In this document: positions 1-6,725 of the stretch, in pieces
Position numbering within the stretch: position 1 is the first letter of the stretch
How the letters are laid out: every line of letters starts with the position of its first letter
DNA from: an uncultured Senegalimassilia sp.
GTDB lineage: Bacteria; Actinomycetota; Coriobacteriia; Coriobacteriales; Eggerthellaceae
DNA: 21,478 nt
Direction of reading: 5' to 3'
NCBI GenBank assembly: GCA_934661765.1
Contig: CAKUJT010000039.1
Location: 1-21,478 of the forward strand
Position numbers and translations under genes: made by a program
Notes under the pieces: generated by a model
Database searches by the model: none
What the model saw: only the letters and a program-made list of their open reading frames with translations
Told to the model about the DNA's origin: nothing

Positions 1-1361
1 GGAACCGATTCGATGAGCTTGTTGAACGTGTCCTCGTTCCAGTTCACGAAGTTCTCGGGCGGGCGCTTCTTCTTGATTTTCTTGAGCTTCTTCGGATCGC
101 CGGCGGCCTTCACCTCGGCCTTGTGGTTCTCGATCTCATGCTCAGGGGCTTCGGCTATGACCACGCCCTCGGTATCGAAGCCCGAGCGGCCCGCGCGACC
201 GGCGATTTGATGGAACTCGCGGCTGCGCAGACGACGCATCTTGCGGCCGTCGAACTTAGTGAGCTGCGTGAGCACAACGGTGTGGATAGGCACGTTGATG
301 CCGACGCCCAGCGTGTCGGTGCCGCAAATGACGGGCAACAGGCCCTGCTGCGCAAGCTTTTCCACCAGCAGGCGGTAACGAGGCAGCATACCAGCGTGGT
401 GCACACCCACGCCGCAGCCCAACAGGCGCTTCAGCGTTTTGCCGAACGCCGTGGAGAACTGCGCACCCTTCATGGCCTCCTTGACAGCCTCGCGCTGCTC
501 CTTGGTTGCCACGCCGTAGCTTGCCAGGTTCTGCGCGCTGGTAAGCGCCGCATCCTGCGAGAAATGCACGACGTACAACGGGCCCTCGTCCTTGCGCAGC
601 GCAAGCTCGACCGTTCCCTCAAGCGGGGTGAGCGCGTATTCGTACGACAGCGGCACCGGACGCGGGGCATCGGTGACGTTCGAGACATCGCGCGTGGTTT
701 GACGGCGCAGCAGATCGGAGATCTGCGTAACGTCGCCCAACGTGGCGCTCATGAGCAAGAACTGCGTTTTCGGCAGCGTGAGCAACGGCACCTGCCATGC
801 CCAGCCGCGGTCGGTATCGCTGAAGAAGTGGAACTCGTCCATGGCGACGCTGTGGACGAGCGCATCCGGCCCCTCGCGCAGCGCCTGGTTCGCCAGAATC
901 TCCTCGGTGCAGCAGATGACGGGCGCCTCGGTGTTGATATGGACATCGCCCGTGATCATGCCCACGTTGTCGCGGCCGAGCAGCTCCACCAGATTGAAGA
1001 ACTTCTCGCTGACCAGCGCCTTGATGGGTGCCGTGTAGTACGAGGTCTCACCGAAGCACATGGCCATGAAGTGCATGCCCAACGCAACCAGGCTTTTACC
1101 GCTGCCCGTGGGCGTGCCCAAGATGACGTGATCGCCCACCATGAGCGACATGAGCGCTTCCTCTTGATGGGGCCACAGCTCGATACCGCGTTCGGCAACC
1201 CAGTTGGTGAACGCCTCGAACGCCTCCTCCTCGGTAAGCTCCGGATTCGTGTCGTACAGATGGTAAGCCAGCGCACCCAGTTCGCCAGGCTCGTGGCCTT
1301 CGGCCTGCGCAGCCAGCGTTTCGACGATGTCCTCGCCTTCGAACGTATGAATATCAGCCAT
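1..1361 (-). CDS. Ski2-like DEAD/DEAH-box RNA helicase (C-terminus beyond window)
   Basis: ATP-dependent superfamily 2 helicase, probably acting on RNA in the cytoplasm. The 453 visible residues start at ATG 1361, preceded by AAAGGAA about 6 nt upstream. Visible motifs are Walker A GTPTGSGKS near residue 83, the DExH box as MDEFHFF near 173, motif III MSATL near 202, and motif VI QIAGRAGRSGFD near 384. The QxxGRxGR form and overall order match the Ski2/Mtr4-like helicases of actinobacteria that often carry a C-terminal DUF3516 domain; that part would lie outside the window, so it is inferred. It is transcribed away from the DUF2442 gene and shares no obvious operon with it. The long plus-strand frame across this region is a shadow. 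The family assignment is firm; the substrate is unknown. Confidence 0.93.
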   Translation of the reverse strand, partial: MADIHTFEGEDIVETLAAQAEGHEPGELGALAYHLYDTNPELTEEEAFEAFTNWVAERGIELWPHQEEALMSLMVGDHVILGTPTGSGKSLVALGMHFMAMCFGETSYYTAPIKALVSEKFFNLVELLGRDNVGMITGDVHINTEAPVICCTEEILANQALREGPDALVHSVAMDEFHFFSDTDRGWAWQVPLLTLPKTQFLLMSATLGDVTQISDLLRRQTTRDVSNVTDAPRPVPLSYEYALTPLEGTVELALRKDEGPLYVVHFSQDAALTSAQNLASYGVATKEQREAVKEAMKGAQFSTAFGKTLKRLLGCGVGVHHAGMLPRYRLLVEKLAQQGLLPVICGTDTLGVGINVPIHTVVLTQLTKFDGRKMRRLRSREFHQIAGRAGRSGFDTEGVVIAEAPEHEIENHKAEVKAAGDPKKLKKIKKKRPPENFVNWNEDTFNKLIESV

Positions 1362-1509
1362 AGGGCAGTTCCTTTACAAAGCATGCAGAATCTAATGCGT
1401 TCGACTTGCTATAGCAGCAAGCAACCGCTCATGTGTCCAAGGTAAATTGTATCGCGATTGCACAAGCGCACGCCCCCGCGAAGCGGAACCACATTCCGAA
1501 GGAGACCCT

Positions 1510-1776
1510 CTATTCGGCAGCGCTTAACAGCACCGAGTTCTCATAAAGCGACTCGGGCGCGAAATCCTGGCCACCGGGCCATTCAACCGCATCGCCGAAT
1601 TCGGTGATGCGAACCTTCTTGAAATACCCGGAGTCCCTCAGCCTACCCATGAAATCGCCCTGCAATCGCGGCATAGGATCGAATACGCGTGTCGTGCCAT
1701 CGGACCACTTCATGACAAGGGTACCCTTTTCGGTAGGTTCGACAGATAGAATCTTTAAACCGCAAACCCATTTCAT
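1510..1776 (-). CDS. DUF2442 protein, putative partner (antitoxin?) of DUF4160
   Basis: Small 88-residue protein of the DUF2442 family. The recognisable part is the C-terminal half, where VRITEFGDAVEWPGGQDFAPESLY is spread over residues 56-79 and carries the family's W-x-G-x-D-x-x-P-E-x-L-Y pattern. The start ATG 1776 lies 10 bp after the stop of the DUF4160 gene, with GGGGA about 8 nt upstream, so the two genes are almost certainly co-transcribed. DUF4160-DUF2442 neighbours are common in bacteria and on mobile DNA, and the compact two-gene form resembles a type II toxin-antitoxin module. That role is inference; no nuclease or DNA-binding motif is visible in this protein. No convincing terminator was seen between its stop and the helicase start. 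Confidence 0.85.
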   Translation of the reverse strand: MKWVCGLKILSVEPTEKGTLVMKWSDGTTRVFDPMPRLQGDFMGRLRDSGYFKKVRITEFGDAVEWPGGQDFAPESLYENSVLLSAAE

Positions 1777-1786
1777 GGCGCATCCC

Positions 1787-2053
1787 CTATCTCAAAGGCG
1801 GAATGCGATAGCATTCGCCGGTGCTATTGGCCAAGTACCAATTTTCGTGCAATTCTTGCTCGTGAAGGGCCATCCAGGCCAGAAGCAGTTTCTCCTGCTT
1901 TGGCGGAATCTTACCGCCAAGACGTTTTCCCTGCAACGAATACGAGGCGTCCATGCTGCCATAGTACACATGGACATGAGGCAATGAGTGTTGCTGGTCA
2001 TCGTCGAAATACATTCTCACAACGATCCCGTAAAACCTGCTCAGCTCAGGCAT
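1787..2053 (-). CDS. DUF4160 protein, first gene of a two-gene module
   Basis: An 88-residue protein of the DUF4160 family. It shows the family hallmarks PHVHVYYG (residues 24-31), the GKIPPKQEKLLLAW segment near 47-60, and the C-terminal LHEQELHENW. I chose ATG 2053 because AAGGGGGA lies 7 nt upstream and the protein then begins MPELSRFYGI, typical for the family; an open frame extends to 2155 but its extra 34 residues look non-coding. Transcription probably starts near 2187 from the promoter at 2194-2222, giving a leader of about 130 nt. A 74-bp copy of the middle of this gene sits at 6649-6722. The family call is secure; a toxin role is only suggested by gene arrangement. Confidence 0.87.
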   Translation of the reverse strand: MPELSRFYGIVVRMYFDDDQQHSLPHVHVYYGSMDASYSLQGKRLGGKIPPKQEKLLLAWMALHEQELHENWYLANSTGECYRIPPLR

Positions 2054-2193
2054 ACCTGTCCCCCTTCCCAGACGGCGCACGCCGCCTTCCCGTGGCGAAG
2101 AGGATCTTGCGAACGTGGTATGGGCGAAGGCGGGACCCTTCGCCAGCTTGGGCACGGCAGACCGCCGAGCGTTCGCACTGGCTCATTGCAAGC

Positions 2194-2222
2194 AGTATAT
2201 AAGCGAACGTCTGTACTGTCAA
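2194..2222 (-). promoter_or_regulatory. Sigma70-like promoter of the DUF4160-DUF2442 pair
   Basis: On the minus strand TTGACA (2222-2217) is followed after exactly 17 bp by TATACT (2199-2194), one of the best promoter matches in the window. It points at the DUF4160 start codon 140 bp downstream. The -35 hexamer lies in the centre of the palindrome at 2203-2235. Confidence 0.75.
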
Positions 2223-2235
2223 TACAAACGTTCGC
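2203..2235. promoter_or_regulatory. 33-bp imperfect palindrome over the -35 box (candidate operator)
   Basis: The arms GCGAACGTCTGTA (2203-2215) and TACAAACGTTCGC (2223-2235) are inverted copies with 12 of 13 positions pairing, around a 7-bp centre that holds the TTGACA hexamer. A repressor here would block the promoter, as expected for an autoregulated toxin-antitoxin operon. One caution: the last five bases (TTCGC) belong to the start of the DUF364-derived repeat, so part of the symmetry could be a by-product of the rearrangement. Confidence 0.5.
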
Positions 2236-2471
2236 GTCGCCCTTTGCGGCGATTTGCGGCTTGTACGCGCAGAACGCGTCCTTCCGCCCGTTGCCTCCGC
2301 GCTCATCCTCGCCGTGGTGCTCGGAGGGGTCGGCGAACTCGCAGCCCAACGGGGCGAGCAGCTCGCGACGCGAATACCACGCGTTCAGCGCCGCGATGCC
2401 CAGCGTAGCCTCTTGGAAGCACCAGGACTTCGACAACTCGGCCACCTGACGCAGTTCCATGCCGCGCAAAT
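2231..2471 (-). pseudogene. Internal fragment of a DUF364 gene (241-bp direct repeat, left copy)
   Basis: This segment matches 7111-7351 without indels at a constant offset of 4880 bp and with about eight substitutions, so about 97% identity. It corresponds to residues 79-158 of the intact DUF364 protein and is read on the same strand. The frame remains open but joins unrelated sequence at both ends: GTG 2478 upstream, and the DUF4160 promoter region downstream. It therefore cannot make the normal protein. It lacks the N-terminal fold and the C-terminal Rossmann-like part. It is best seen as a relic of duplication or recombination. Confidence 0.85.
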
Positions 2472-2558
2472 AGGGCACTTCACGGTTCTCATGGCGGCAT
2501 TGTCCACCATTTTAAATGGCGGGTTTGGCGGCTCCGACCTGCGGAGTCAAGTCGGAAT

Positions 2559-2576
2559 CGGACACACTTTTCTGCC
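2559..2576 (+). repeat. 18-bp repeat, copy 1 (CGGACACACTTTTCTGCC)
   Basis: Identical to 2649-2666 and in the same orientation, 90 bp apart. The GACACRCTTTTCTGCC core also occurs inverted at 6587-6602. After the core this copy continues as GACCCGTTAAAATC, reminiscent of the CCCG-TTTT-AA sequence that follows the other copies. The arrangement recalls the multiple end repeats of some insertion sequences, but no transposase is present. Confidence 0.7.
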
Positions 2577-2650
2577 GACCCGTTAAAATCCGCCGTGATA
2601 TTTAAAACGTTGGTATTCTGGTTCCGAACAGGGGTTGGATGCCAGAAACG

Positions 2651-2675
2651 GACACACTTTTCTGCCTATAACCCG
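2651..2675 (+). repeat. Left arm of 25-bp inverted repeat bracketing the metal operon
   Basis: Begins GACACACTTTTCTGCC and ends TATAACCCG. It pairs with 6578-6602 at 24 of 25 positions (A versus G at position 6). The arms face so that the GACAC ends point outwards, as terminal inverted repeats do, and enclose 3.95 kb containing exactly the lipoprotein, permease, ATPase and methyltransferase genes. Confidence 0.75.
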
Positions 2676-2790
2676 CGTTTTCTTACGCAGATCGCCAGCA
2701 TCGCCCTTCCGTAAGCGCCGTTTATCAGAAATGAGCCATTCTTGGGATTTCTTGCTCGCGCCCGCGCCCCTTCGGTGCTAAGATTCCGAT

Positions 2791-2817
2791 GTGTTACGAA
2801 ATAGGGGTTCGTAACAC
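2791..2817. promoter_or_regulatory. Perfect 10-bp-arm palindrome upstream of the metal transporter operon
   Basis: GTGTTACGAA (2791-2800) and TTCGTAACAC (2808-2817) are exact inverted copies around the 7-bp spacer ATAGGGG. The palindrome lies 35 bp before the lipoprotein start codon and just after a TAAGAT -10-like hexamer, an operator position. The half site GTTACGAA recurs twice in the MFS promoter region (18276-18334). It could also fold as a hairpin in the mRNA leader. The regulator is not identifiable from this window. Confidence 0.65.
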
Positions 2818-2851
2818 CGACAGAGAAGACCTCAGAGAAAAGGATTCTTGC

Positions 2852-3988
2852 ATGAAGAAGAGATTCTCGCTGAAGCTTGCGACGATCTTCGTGACAGCAC
2901 TTGCTGTGTTCACCCTGGTGCTTACTGCTTGCGGGTCGAATAGCGCAGCATCGGGCGGCGCATCTGCCGACAGTTCGTCCGCTGCTGCAACGAAAACGGT
3001 CGTCGACGCCTATGGACGCAGCGTTGAGGTGCCGAAGGACGCAAAGACTGCCGCCACGGTTGGCAGCGGCGCCCGCTTTGTGGTGTACGCCGGTGCTCAG
3101 GACAAGCTCATTGCCGTCACCGAAATGGAAACCACCCCGGCTATGAACCGTCCGTATGCAATCGCCTACAAAGACCTTTTCGCCAACCTGCCTTCCACCA
3201 GCAACGGCAACCATCTGCTTGAGACCAACGTCAACAAAGAGCAGATGATGGATCTCAACCCCGACGTTATCATCTCGAGCCGCAGCGCCGAGGAGTGCGA
3301 CGCCCTTCAAAAGGATACGGGCATTCCCGTCATTGGCATCACCTATCAGAACCAGCTGTTCACTGACAACGTGTACAACTCCATCACCTGCGTCGGTGAG
3401 GCCCTAGGCACCGAGGATCACGCCAACGAGATTGTTGCCAAGCTGAAGGAGTGGAATGCCGACCTGAAAGCCCGCACCGCCGATATCGCTGATGCGGACA
3501 AGCCCAGCGTGTACGTGGGCGCTGTCAACTACAAGGGCGCTAAGAGCTTCACCGGCACCTATGCCAACTATGCTCCGCTTGTCGAGCTGAACGCCAAGAA
3601 CGTTGCCGACGAGACCGGTCAGAAAGCTGCAGTTGACGTCGACCTTGAGCAGATCGGCAACTGGGATCCCGACTACACGTTCCTGAACGCAGGCAACATG
3701 GACCTGATGAAGGCCGACTACGCTAACAACCAGGCGTTCTTCGACGGCCTGAAGGCGTTCCAGCAGGGCAACCTGTACACGCAGCCGTTCTTCAACTTCA
3801 ACGGCACCAACATCGACACGGGCATCTGCGACACCTACTTCATCGGTGCGACCATCTACCCCGATAAATTCGCCGATGTCGATCTGAAGGCGAAGTACTC
3901 CGAGATCTACACTACGCTTCTTGGCGTCGACTTCTATCAGGCCATGCAGCAGAACGGCATGGACTTCAAGTCGATGTCGTTCAACTAA
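2852..3988 (+). CDS. Substrate-binding lipoprotein of a FecBCD-type metal/chelate ABC importer
   Basis: A 378-residue extracytoplasmic binding protein of the periplasmic-binding-protein-2 class (FhuD/BtuF-like), which captures ferric siderophore, corrinoid or another metal complex for the membrane permease. ATG 2852 is chosen because it gives a classic lipoprotein signal: basic MKKRFSLK, a hydrophobic stretch, then the lipobox LTAC with Cys27 as lipidation site, followed by a Ser/Ala-rich linker. An earlier in-frame ATG (2789) would spoil the signal. The mature domain begins VVDAYGRSVEVPKD, typical of the family. It is the first gene of an operon with permease, ATPase and methyltransferase. 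The ligand is not evident from sequence. Confidence 0.93.
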   Translation: MKKRFSLKLATIFVTALAVFTLVLTACGSNSAASGGASADSSSAAATKTVVDAYGRSVEVPKDAKTAATVGSGARFVVYAGAQDKLIAVTEMETTPAMNRPYAIAYKDLFANLPSTSNGNHLLETNVNKEQMMDLNPDVIISSRSAEECDALQKDTGIPVIGITYQNQLFTDNVYNSITCVGEALGTEDHANEIVAKLKEWNADLKARTADIADADKPSVYVGAVNYKGAKSFTGTYANYAPLVELNAKNVADETGQKAAVDVDLEQIGNWDPDYTFLNAGNMDLMKADYANNQAFFDGLKAFQQGNLYTQPFFNFNGTNIDTGICDTYFIGATIYPDKFADVDLKAKYSEIYTTLLGVDFYQAMQQNGMDFKSMSFN

Positions 3989-4037
3989 GCGGTAGTCGCT
4001 CGAGAAACGTGAGTTAAGGATCAAGCCAGGCGCGCAC

Positions 4038-5135
4038 ATGCAAGAGGAGAAGCTGACAAACACGGGGCTGCCGCCCCAAGGCCAGGGCAGGAACAGGGGC
4101 TATGACGGGTACATCCGTCATAAGCTGGTCGTCATTGCCGTGCTGGCCGTGGTCGTTGCCGGCATTGCCGTGCTGTCCATGGGAATGGGCGCGCTGAGCC
4201 TCTCTGCGAAAGACGTCGTCCTGGCTTTGTTCGGGCAGGGCGATGCGCGCGCAGTGGCTGCGGTGCAGAACATTCGCTTGCCGCGCGTGCTGACGGCCAT
4301 TGTCGCCGGCATCGCCTTGTCCCTTGCGGGTTGTGCGTACCAAAGCGTTCTGCGCAACCCGCTGGCCTCGGCCAGCACGCTTGGTATTTCGCAAGGAGCT
4401 GCCTTCGGCGCTTCCATTGCAATCATCGTGCTTGCAGGAGGGGGCGGTTCGTCGGCTGCCTACGAGGGCGTAAGCTCCGCCGACCCCGTTATGACGGCGC
4501 TGCTGGCGTTTGCAGGCGCCATGCTTTCCACCGTGCTGATCTTGCTGCTGTCCCGCGTTCGCGAGATGACGCCCGAAAGCATCGTTCTTTTGGGTGTGGC
4601 GCTATCGGCGGTGTTCACTGCCGGAACCACTTTGGTGCAGTATTTTGCGGAAGATTCCCAGGTGGCCGCCGTGGTGTTCTGGACCTTCGGCGACCTTAGC
4701 CGCGTGAACGAAGATCAACTGGCGCTTATGGCGATTGTCACGCTGGTGGGCGCTGTGGTGTTCCACCTTAACAGATGGGATTTCAACGCGATGGAATCGG
4801 GCGAGGGCCTGGCGCACAGCCTGGGCATTTCGGTGAGCAAGGTCCGCCTGGCGAACATGTTCGTTGCAAGCGCCGTTGCCTCGACGGTCATTGCGTTTTG
4901 CGGCATCGTCAACTTCGTGGGCTTGGTCGCGCCACATGTCATGAGGCGGCTTCTTGGCTCGGACTACCGCTACCTGCTTCCCGCTTCGGCCATTGCCGGC
5001 GCGGGCCTGCTTTTGGTTTCTGACATGCTCTGCCATGTCATCGTCGCTCCGCTGATCCTGCCGATTTCGGCCATTACGTCGTTCGTCGGCGCGCCGGTCT
5101 TCATCTATCTGCTGTTCAAGGGGGTGAACCGCTGA
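4038..5135 (+). CDS. FecCD/BtuC-type ABC transporter permease
   Basis: A 365-residue membrane subunit that forms the channel of the importer as a homodimer. After a hydrophilic N-terminus of about 30 residues there are roughly nine to ten hydrophobic helices. The FecCD family signature is clear in GCAYQSVLRNPLASASTLG (about residues 98-116) followed by SQGAAFGAS, and again in the C-terminal FVGLVAPHVMRRLLG, the loop that contacts the ATPase. The ribosome site is weak (AAGGA about 17 nt before ATG 4038), so translation may be partly coupled to the preceding gene, whose stop lies 49 bp upstream. Its stop codon overlaps the ATPase start in a TGATG. Confidence 0.94.
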   Translation: MQEEKLTNTGLPPQGQGRNRGYDGYIRHKLVVIAVLAVVVAGIAVLSMGMGALSLSAKDVVLALFGQGDARAVAAVQNIRLPRVLTAIVAGIALSLAGCAYQSVLRNPLASASTLGISQGAAFGASIAIIVLAGGGGSSAAYEGVSSADPVMTALLAFAGAMLSTVLILLLSRVREMTPESIVLLGVALSAVFTAGTTLVQYFAEDSQVAAVVFWTFGDLSRVNEDQLALMAIVTLVGAVVFHLNRWDFNAMESGEGLAHSLGISVSKVRLANMFVASAVASTVIAFCGIVNFVGLVAPHVMRRLLGSDYRYLLPASAIAGAGLLLVSDMLCHVIVAPLILPISAITSFVGAPVFIYLLFKGVNR

Positions 5136-5887
5136 TGCTCGAAGCCCATGGTTTGCATTTCGCGTATCGTGCGGGCTCGCCCATCTTACAAGGGGTCGAT
5201 ATCGACTTGGCACCTGGTTCGTTTTTGGCCATTTTGGGCGTAAACGGGTGCGGTAAATCAACGTTGCTTTCTTGCCTGACGGGCGCGGCGAAGCCGGCGT
5301 CCGGGCAGGTGCTGCTCGACGGAGCTCCCCTTGGTCAGGTACATCGCCTTGATCGCGCCCGCAAGGTGGCCTTCGTCGCGCAACACAGCCACGCGAACCG
5401 GTTGACCGTGTACGACGCCGTTCTTTTGGGGCGCCGTCCCCACATGCAGGGCGGCCCGTCCAAGGAAGACCGGCAGATCGTTGAAAACGCGCTTGAGCGG
5501 CTGGGCCTGGCCAAGTGCGAACTTCGCTACACGGACGAGCTTTCAGGCGGCGAGTATCAGAAGATGGTCCTTGCCCGTGCGTTCGTCCAACGCGCCGACA
5601 CGCTGCTGCTTGACGAGCCGACGAACAATCTCGACCCGGCCAACCAGCAAGAGGTCATGCGCGAGGTTCGCGACGAGGTGGATGGTCGGGGCATCGCCGC
5701 CGCTGCGGTTCTGCATGACATCAACCTTGCGCTGCGCTACTGCGATAGGTTCCTGTTCCTTGCCGATGGGCGGGTCGACGCAGTGGGCAACCAGGGCATT
5801 GTCACGCCCGAGCAGATCGAGCGTATTTACGGAATGAAGAGCGATGTCATCGAGCATCGTGGCCGCCGTTTGGTGGTTCCTTTATAA
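5135..5887 (+). CDS. FecE/BtuD-type ABC transporter ATPase
   Basis: A 250-residue nucleotide-binding subunit that powers the FecCD permease. It carries Walker A GVNGCGKS (residues 35-42), the Q-loop at FVAQH (80-84), the ABC signature LSGGEYQ (136-142), Walker B LLLDEP with D160 and E161, and the switch histidine H194 in VLHDINLALRYCD. The last motif is characteristic of ferric-siderophore, heme and cobalamin importers. The start overlaps the permease stop by one base, so translation is probably coupled. The protein is full length and all catalytic residues are present. Confidence 0.95.
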   Translation: MLEAHGLHFAYRAGSPILQGVDIDLAPGSFLAILGVNGCGKSTLLSCLTGAAKPASGQVLLDGAPLGQVHRLDRARKVAFVAQHSHANRLTVYDAVLLGRRPHMQGGPSKEDRQIVENALERLGLAKCELRYTDELSGGEYQKMVLARAFVQRADTLLLDEPTNNLDPANQQEVMREVRDEVDGRGIAAAAVLHDINLALRYCDRFLFLADGRVDAVGNQGIVTPEQIERIYGMKSDVIEHRGRRLVVPL

Positions 5888-5899
5888 GAGAGGTTTGCA

Positions 5900-6541
5900 A
5901 TGGATACCGAAAGCAATCTTGTAGAGCAGCTAACGAACGGAACGACCTGCGGCAAACTTGAGAAAGTCGCGCGCTTCTTCGATGAGAGGGCCGACACTTG
6001 GGATGCTTCGAGCCACGTGGGGAAAAGCCGCGTGCAAGGCGCCGTGGTTTCGCTTGTGGGCGTCAAGCCAGGCGATCATGTTCTTGACCTGGGCTGCGGC
6101 ACGGGTGTTATGGTTCCGTACTATCTTGAGGCCGGCGCCGGATCCGTTTTGGGCGTTGATCTTTCCGAAAAGATGGTCGAGAACGCACGCAAGAATTTCG
6201 CCGACGACCCCGCCGTCGAATTCGTGGCAAGCGACGCGCTTGAGCTGGACGAAGCCAACCAGTTCGACGAGGTGGTCATCTATAACGCCTACCCGCATTT
6301 CGTCGACAAGCCCGCGCTGGCAAAAAAGGTTCACCGTCTGTTGAAGCCCGGCGGGCGTTTCGCCGTGGCCCATGGGTCGGGTAAAGACGAGATCAACGGT
6401 CATCATCAGGCGCACGCTGCGGGCGTAAGCTCGGGGCTTGGCCCCGTGCGCGAGGAAAGCGCGGTGTGGGAAGGCCTGTTCCAGCTGGAATCGCTCGTCG
6501 ACACCCCCGGATTCTACGCGTTCTCGGGCGTTCGCCTTTAA
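5900..6541 (+). CDS. Class I SAM-dependent methyltransferase linked to the metal transporter
   Basis: A 213-residue cytoplasmic methyltransferase. Motif I is VLDLGCGTG (61-69), the acidic residue closing strand 2 is D87 in LGVDLSEKM, and the post-motif LLKPGGRFAVAHG is at 147-159, followed by a His-rich INGHHQAH segment. ATG 5900 follows the ATPase stop by 12 bp with AGAGAGG upstream, making it the last gene of the operon. Methyltransferases of this type recur next to FecBCD-like importers in anaerobes; a role in modifying the imported chelate or a metal-binding small molecule is plausible but unproven. No clear intrinsic terminator follows; the right arm of the 25-bp inverted repeat begins 37 bp after the stop. 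Confidence 0.92.
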   Translation: MDTESNLVEQLTNGTTCGKLEKVARFFDERADTWDASSHVGKSRVQGAVVSLVGVKPGDHVLDLGCGTGVMVPYYLEAGAGSVLGVDLSEKMVENARKNFADDPAVEFVASDALELDEANQFDEVVIYNAYPHFVDKPALAKKVHRLLKPGGRFAVAHGSGKDEINGHHQAHAAGVSSGLGPVREESAVWEGLFQLESLVDTPGFYAFSGVRL

Positions 6542-6577
6542 GCGCGCTGTGACCGCCTTCTGTTTAACTCTTAAAAT

Positions 6578-6602
6578 CGGGTTATAGGCAGAAAAGCGTG
6601 TC
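6578..6602 (-). repeat. Right arm of the 25-bp inverted repeat
   Basis: Inverted copy of 2651-2675 with one mismatch. On the plus strand it reads CGGGTTATAGGC followed by AGAAAAGCGTGTC. It lies just downstream of the methyltransferase and upstream of the DUF4160 fragment. It has no U-tract and no local partner arm, so it is not a terminator. No target-site duplication could be recognised beside the two arms. Confidence 0.75.
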
Positions 6603-6608
6603 TGCGAC

Positions 6609-6722
6609 TTAACCCCCAATCGGATCGGTACGGGCCGCCATATTCTCTTGCAATTCTTGTTCGTGAAGGGCCATCCAGGCCAGAAGCAGTTTTTCTTGCT
6701 TTGGCGGAATCTTGCCGCCAAG
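6609..6722 (-). pseudogene. DUF4160 C-terminal fragment fused in frame behind the DUF364 stop
   Basis: Bases 6649-6722 match 1848-1921 with four substitutions in 74. Read on the minus strand they encode LGGKIPPKQEKLLLAWMALH and EQELQEN, then a short unrelated tail to TAA at 6611-6609. The fragment has no start codon or ribosome site of its own. It is in the same frame as the DUF364 gene, separated from it only by TAG (6728-6726) and one CTG codon. It lacks the N-terminal half with the PHVHVYYG motif, so it is a relic. Confidence 0.82.
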
Positions 6723-6725
6723 CAG

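Larger units (their letters stand above)
2472..2851. other. Gene-free region upstream of the metal transporter operon
   Basis: 380 bp without a credible gene. It holds two direct copies of an 18-bp repeat (2559-2576, 2649-2666), the left arm of the 25-bp inverted repeat (2651-2675), a small TCCGAC/GTCGGA inverted repeat (2533-2538/2551-2556), a weak -10-like TAAGAT (2779-2784) and the perfect palindrome at 2791-2817. The minus-strand frame that runs from here into the lipoprotein gene is a shadow. Confidence 0.7.

Noticed and set aside
123..1445. 440-residue plus-strand open frame
   Set aside because: It is antisense to the helicase, whose motifs are unmistakable; the translation is His/Arg/Gln-rich without any domain pattern.
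2666..3310. 214-residue minus-strand frame upstream of and within the lipoprotein gene
   Set aside because: Overlaps the lipoprotein gene and its palindrome; no start signal or recognisable domain.
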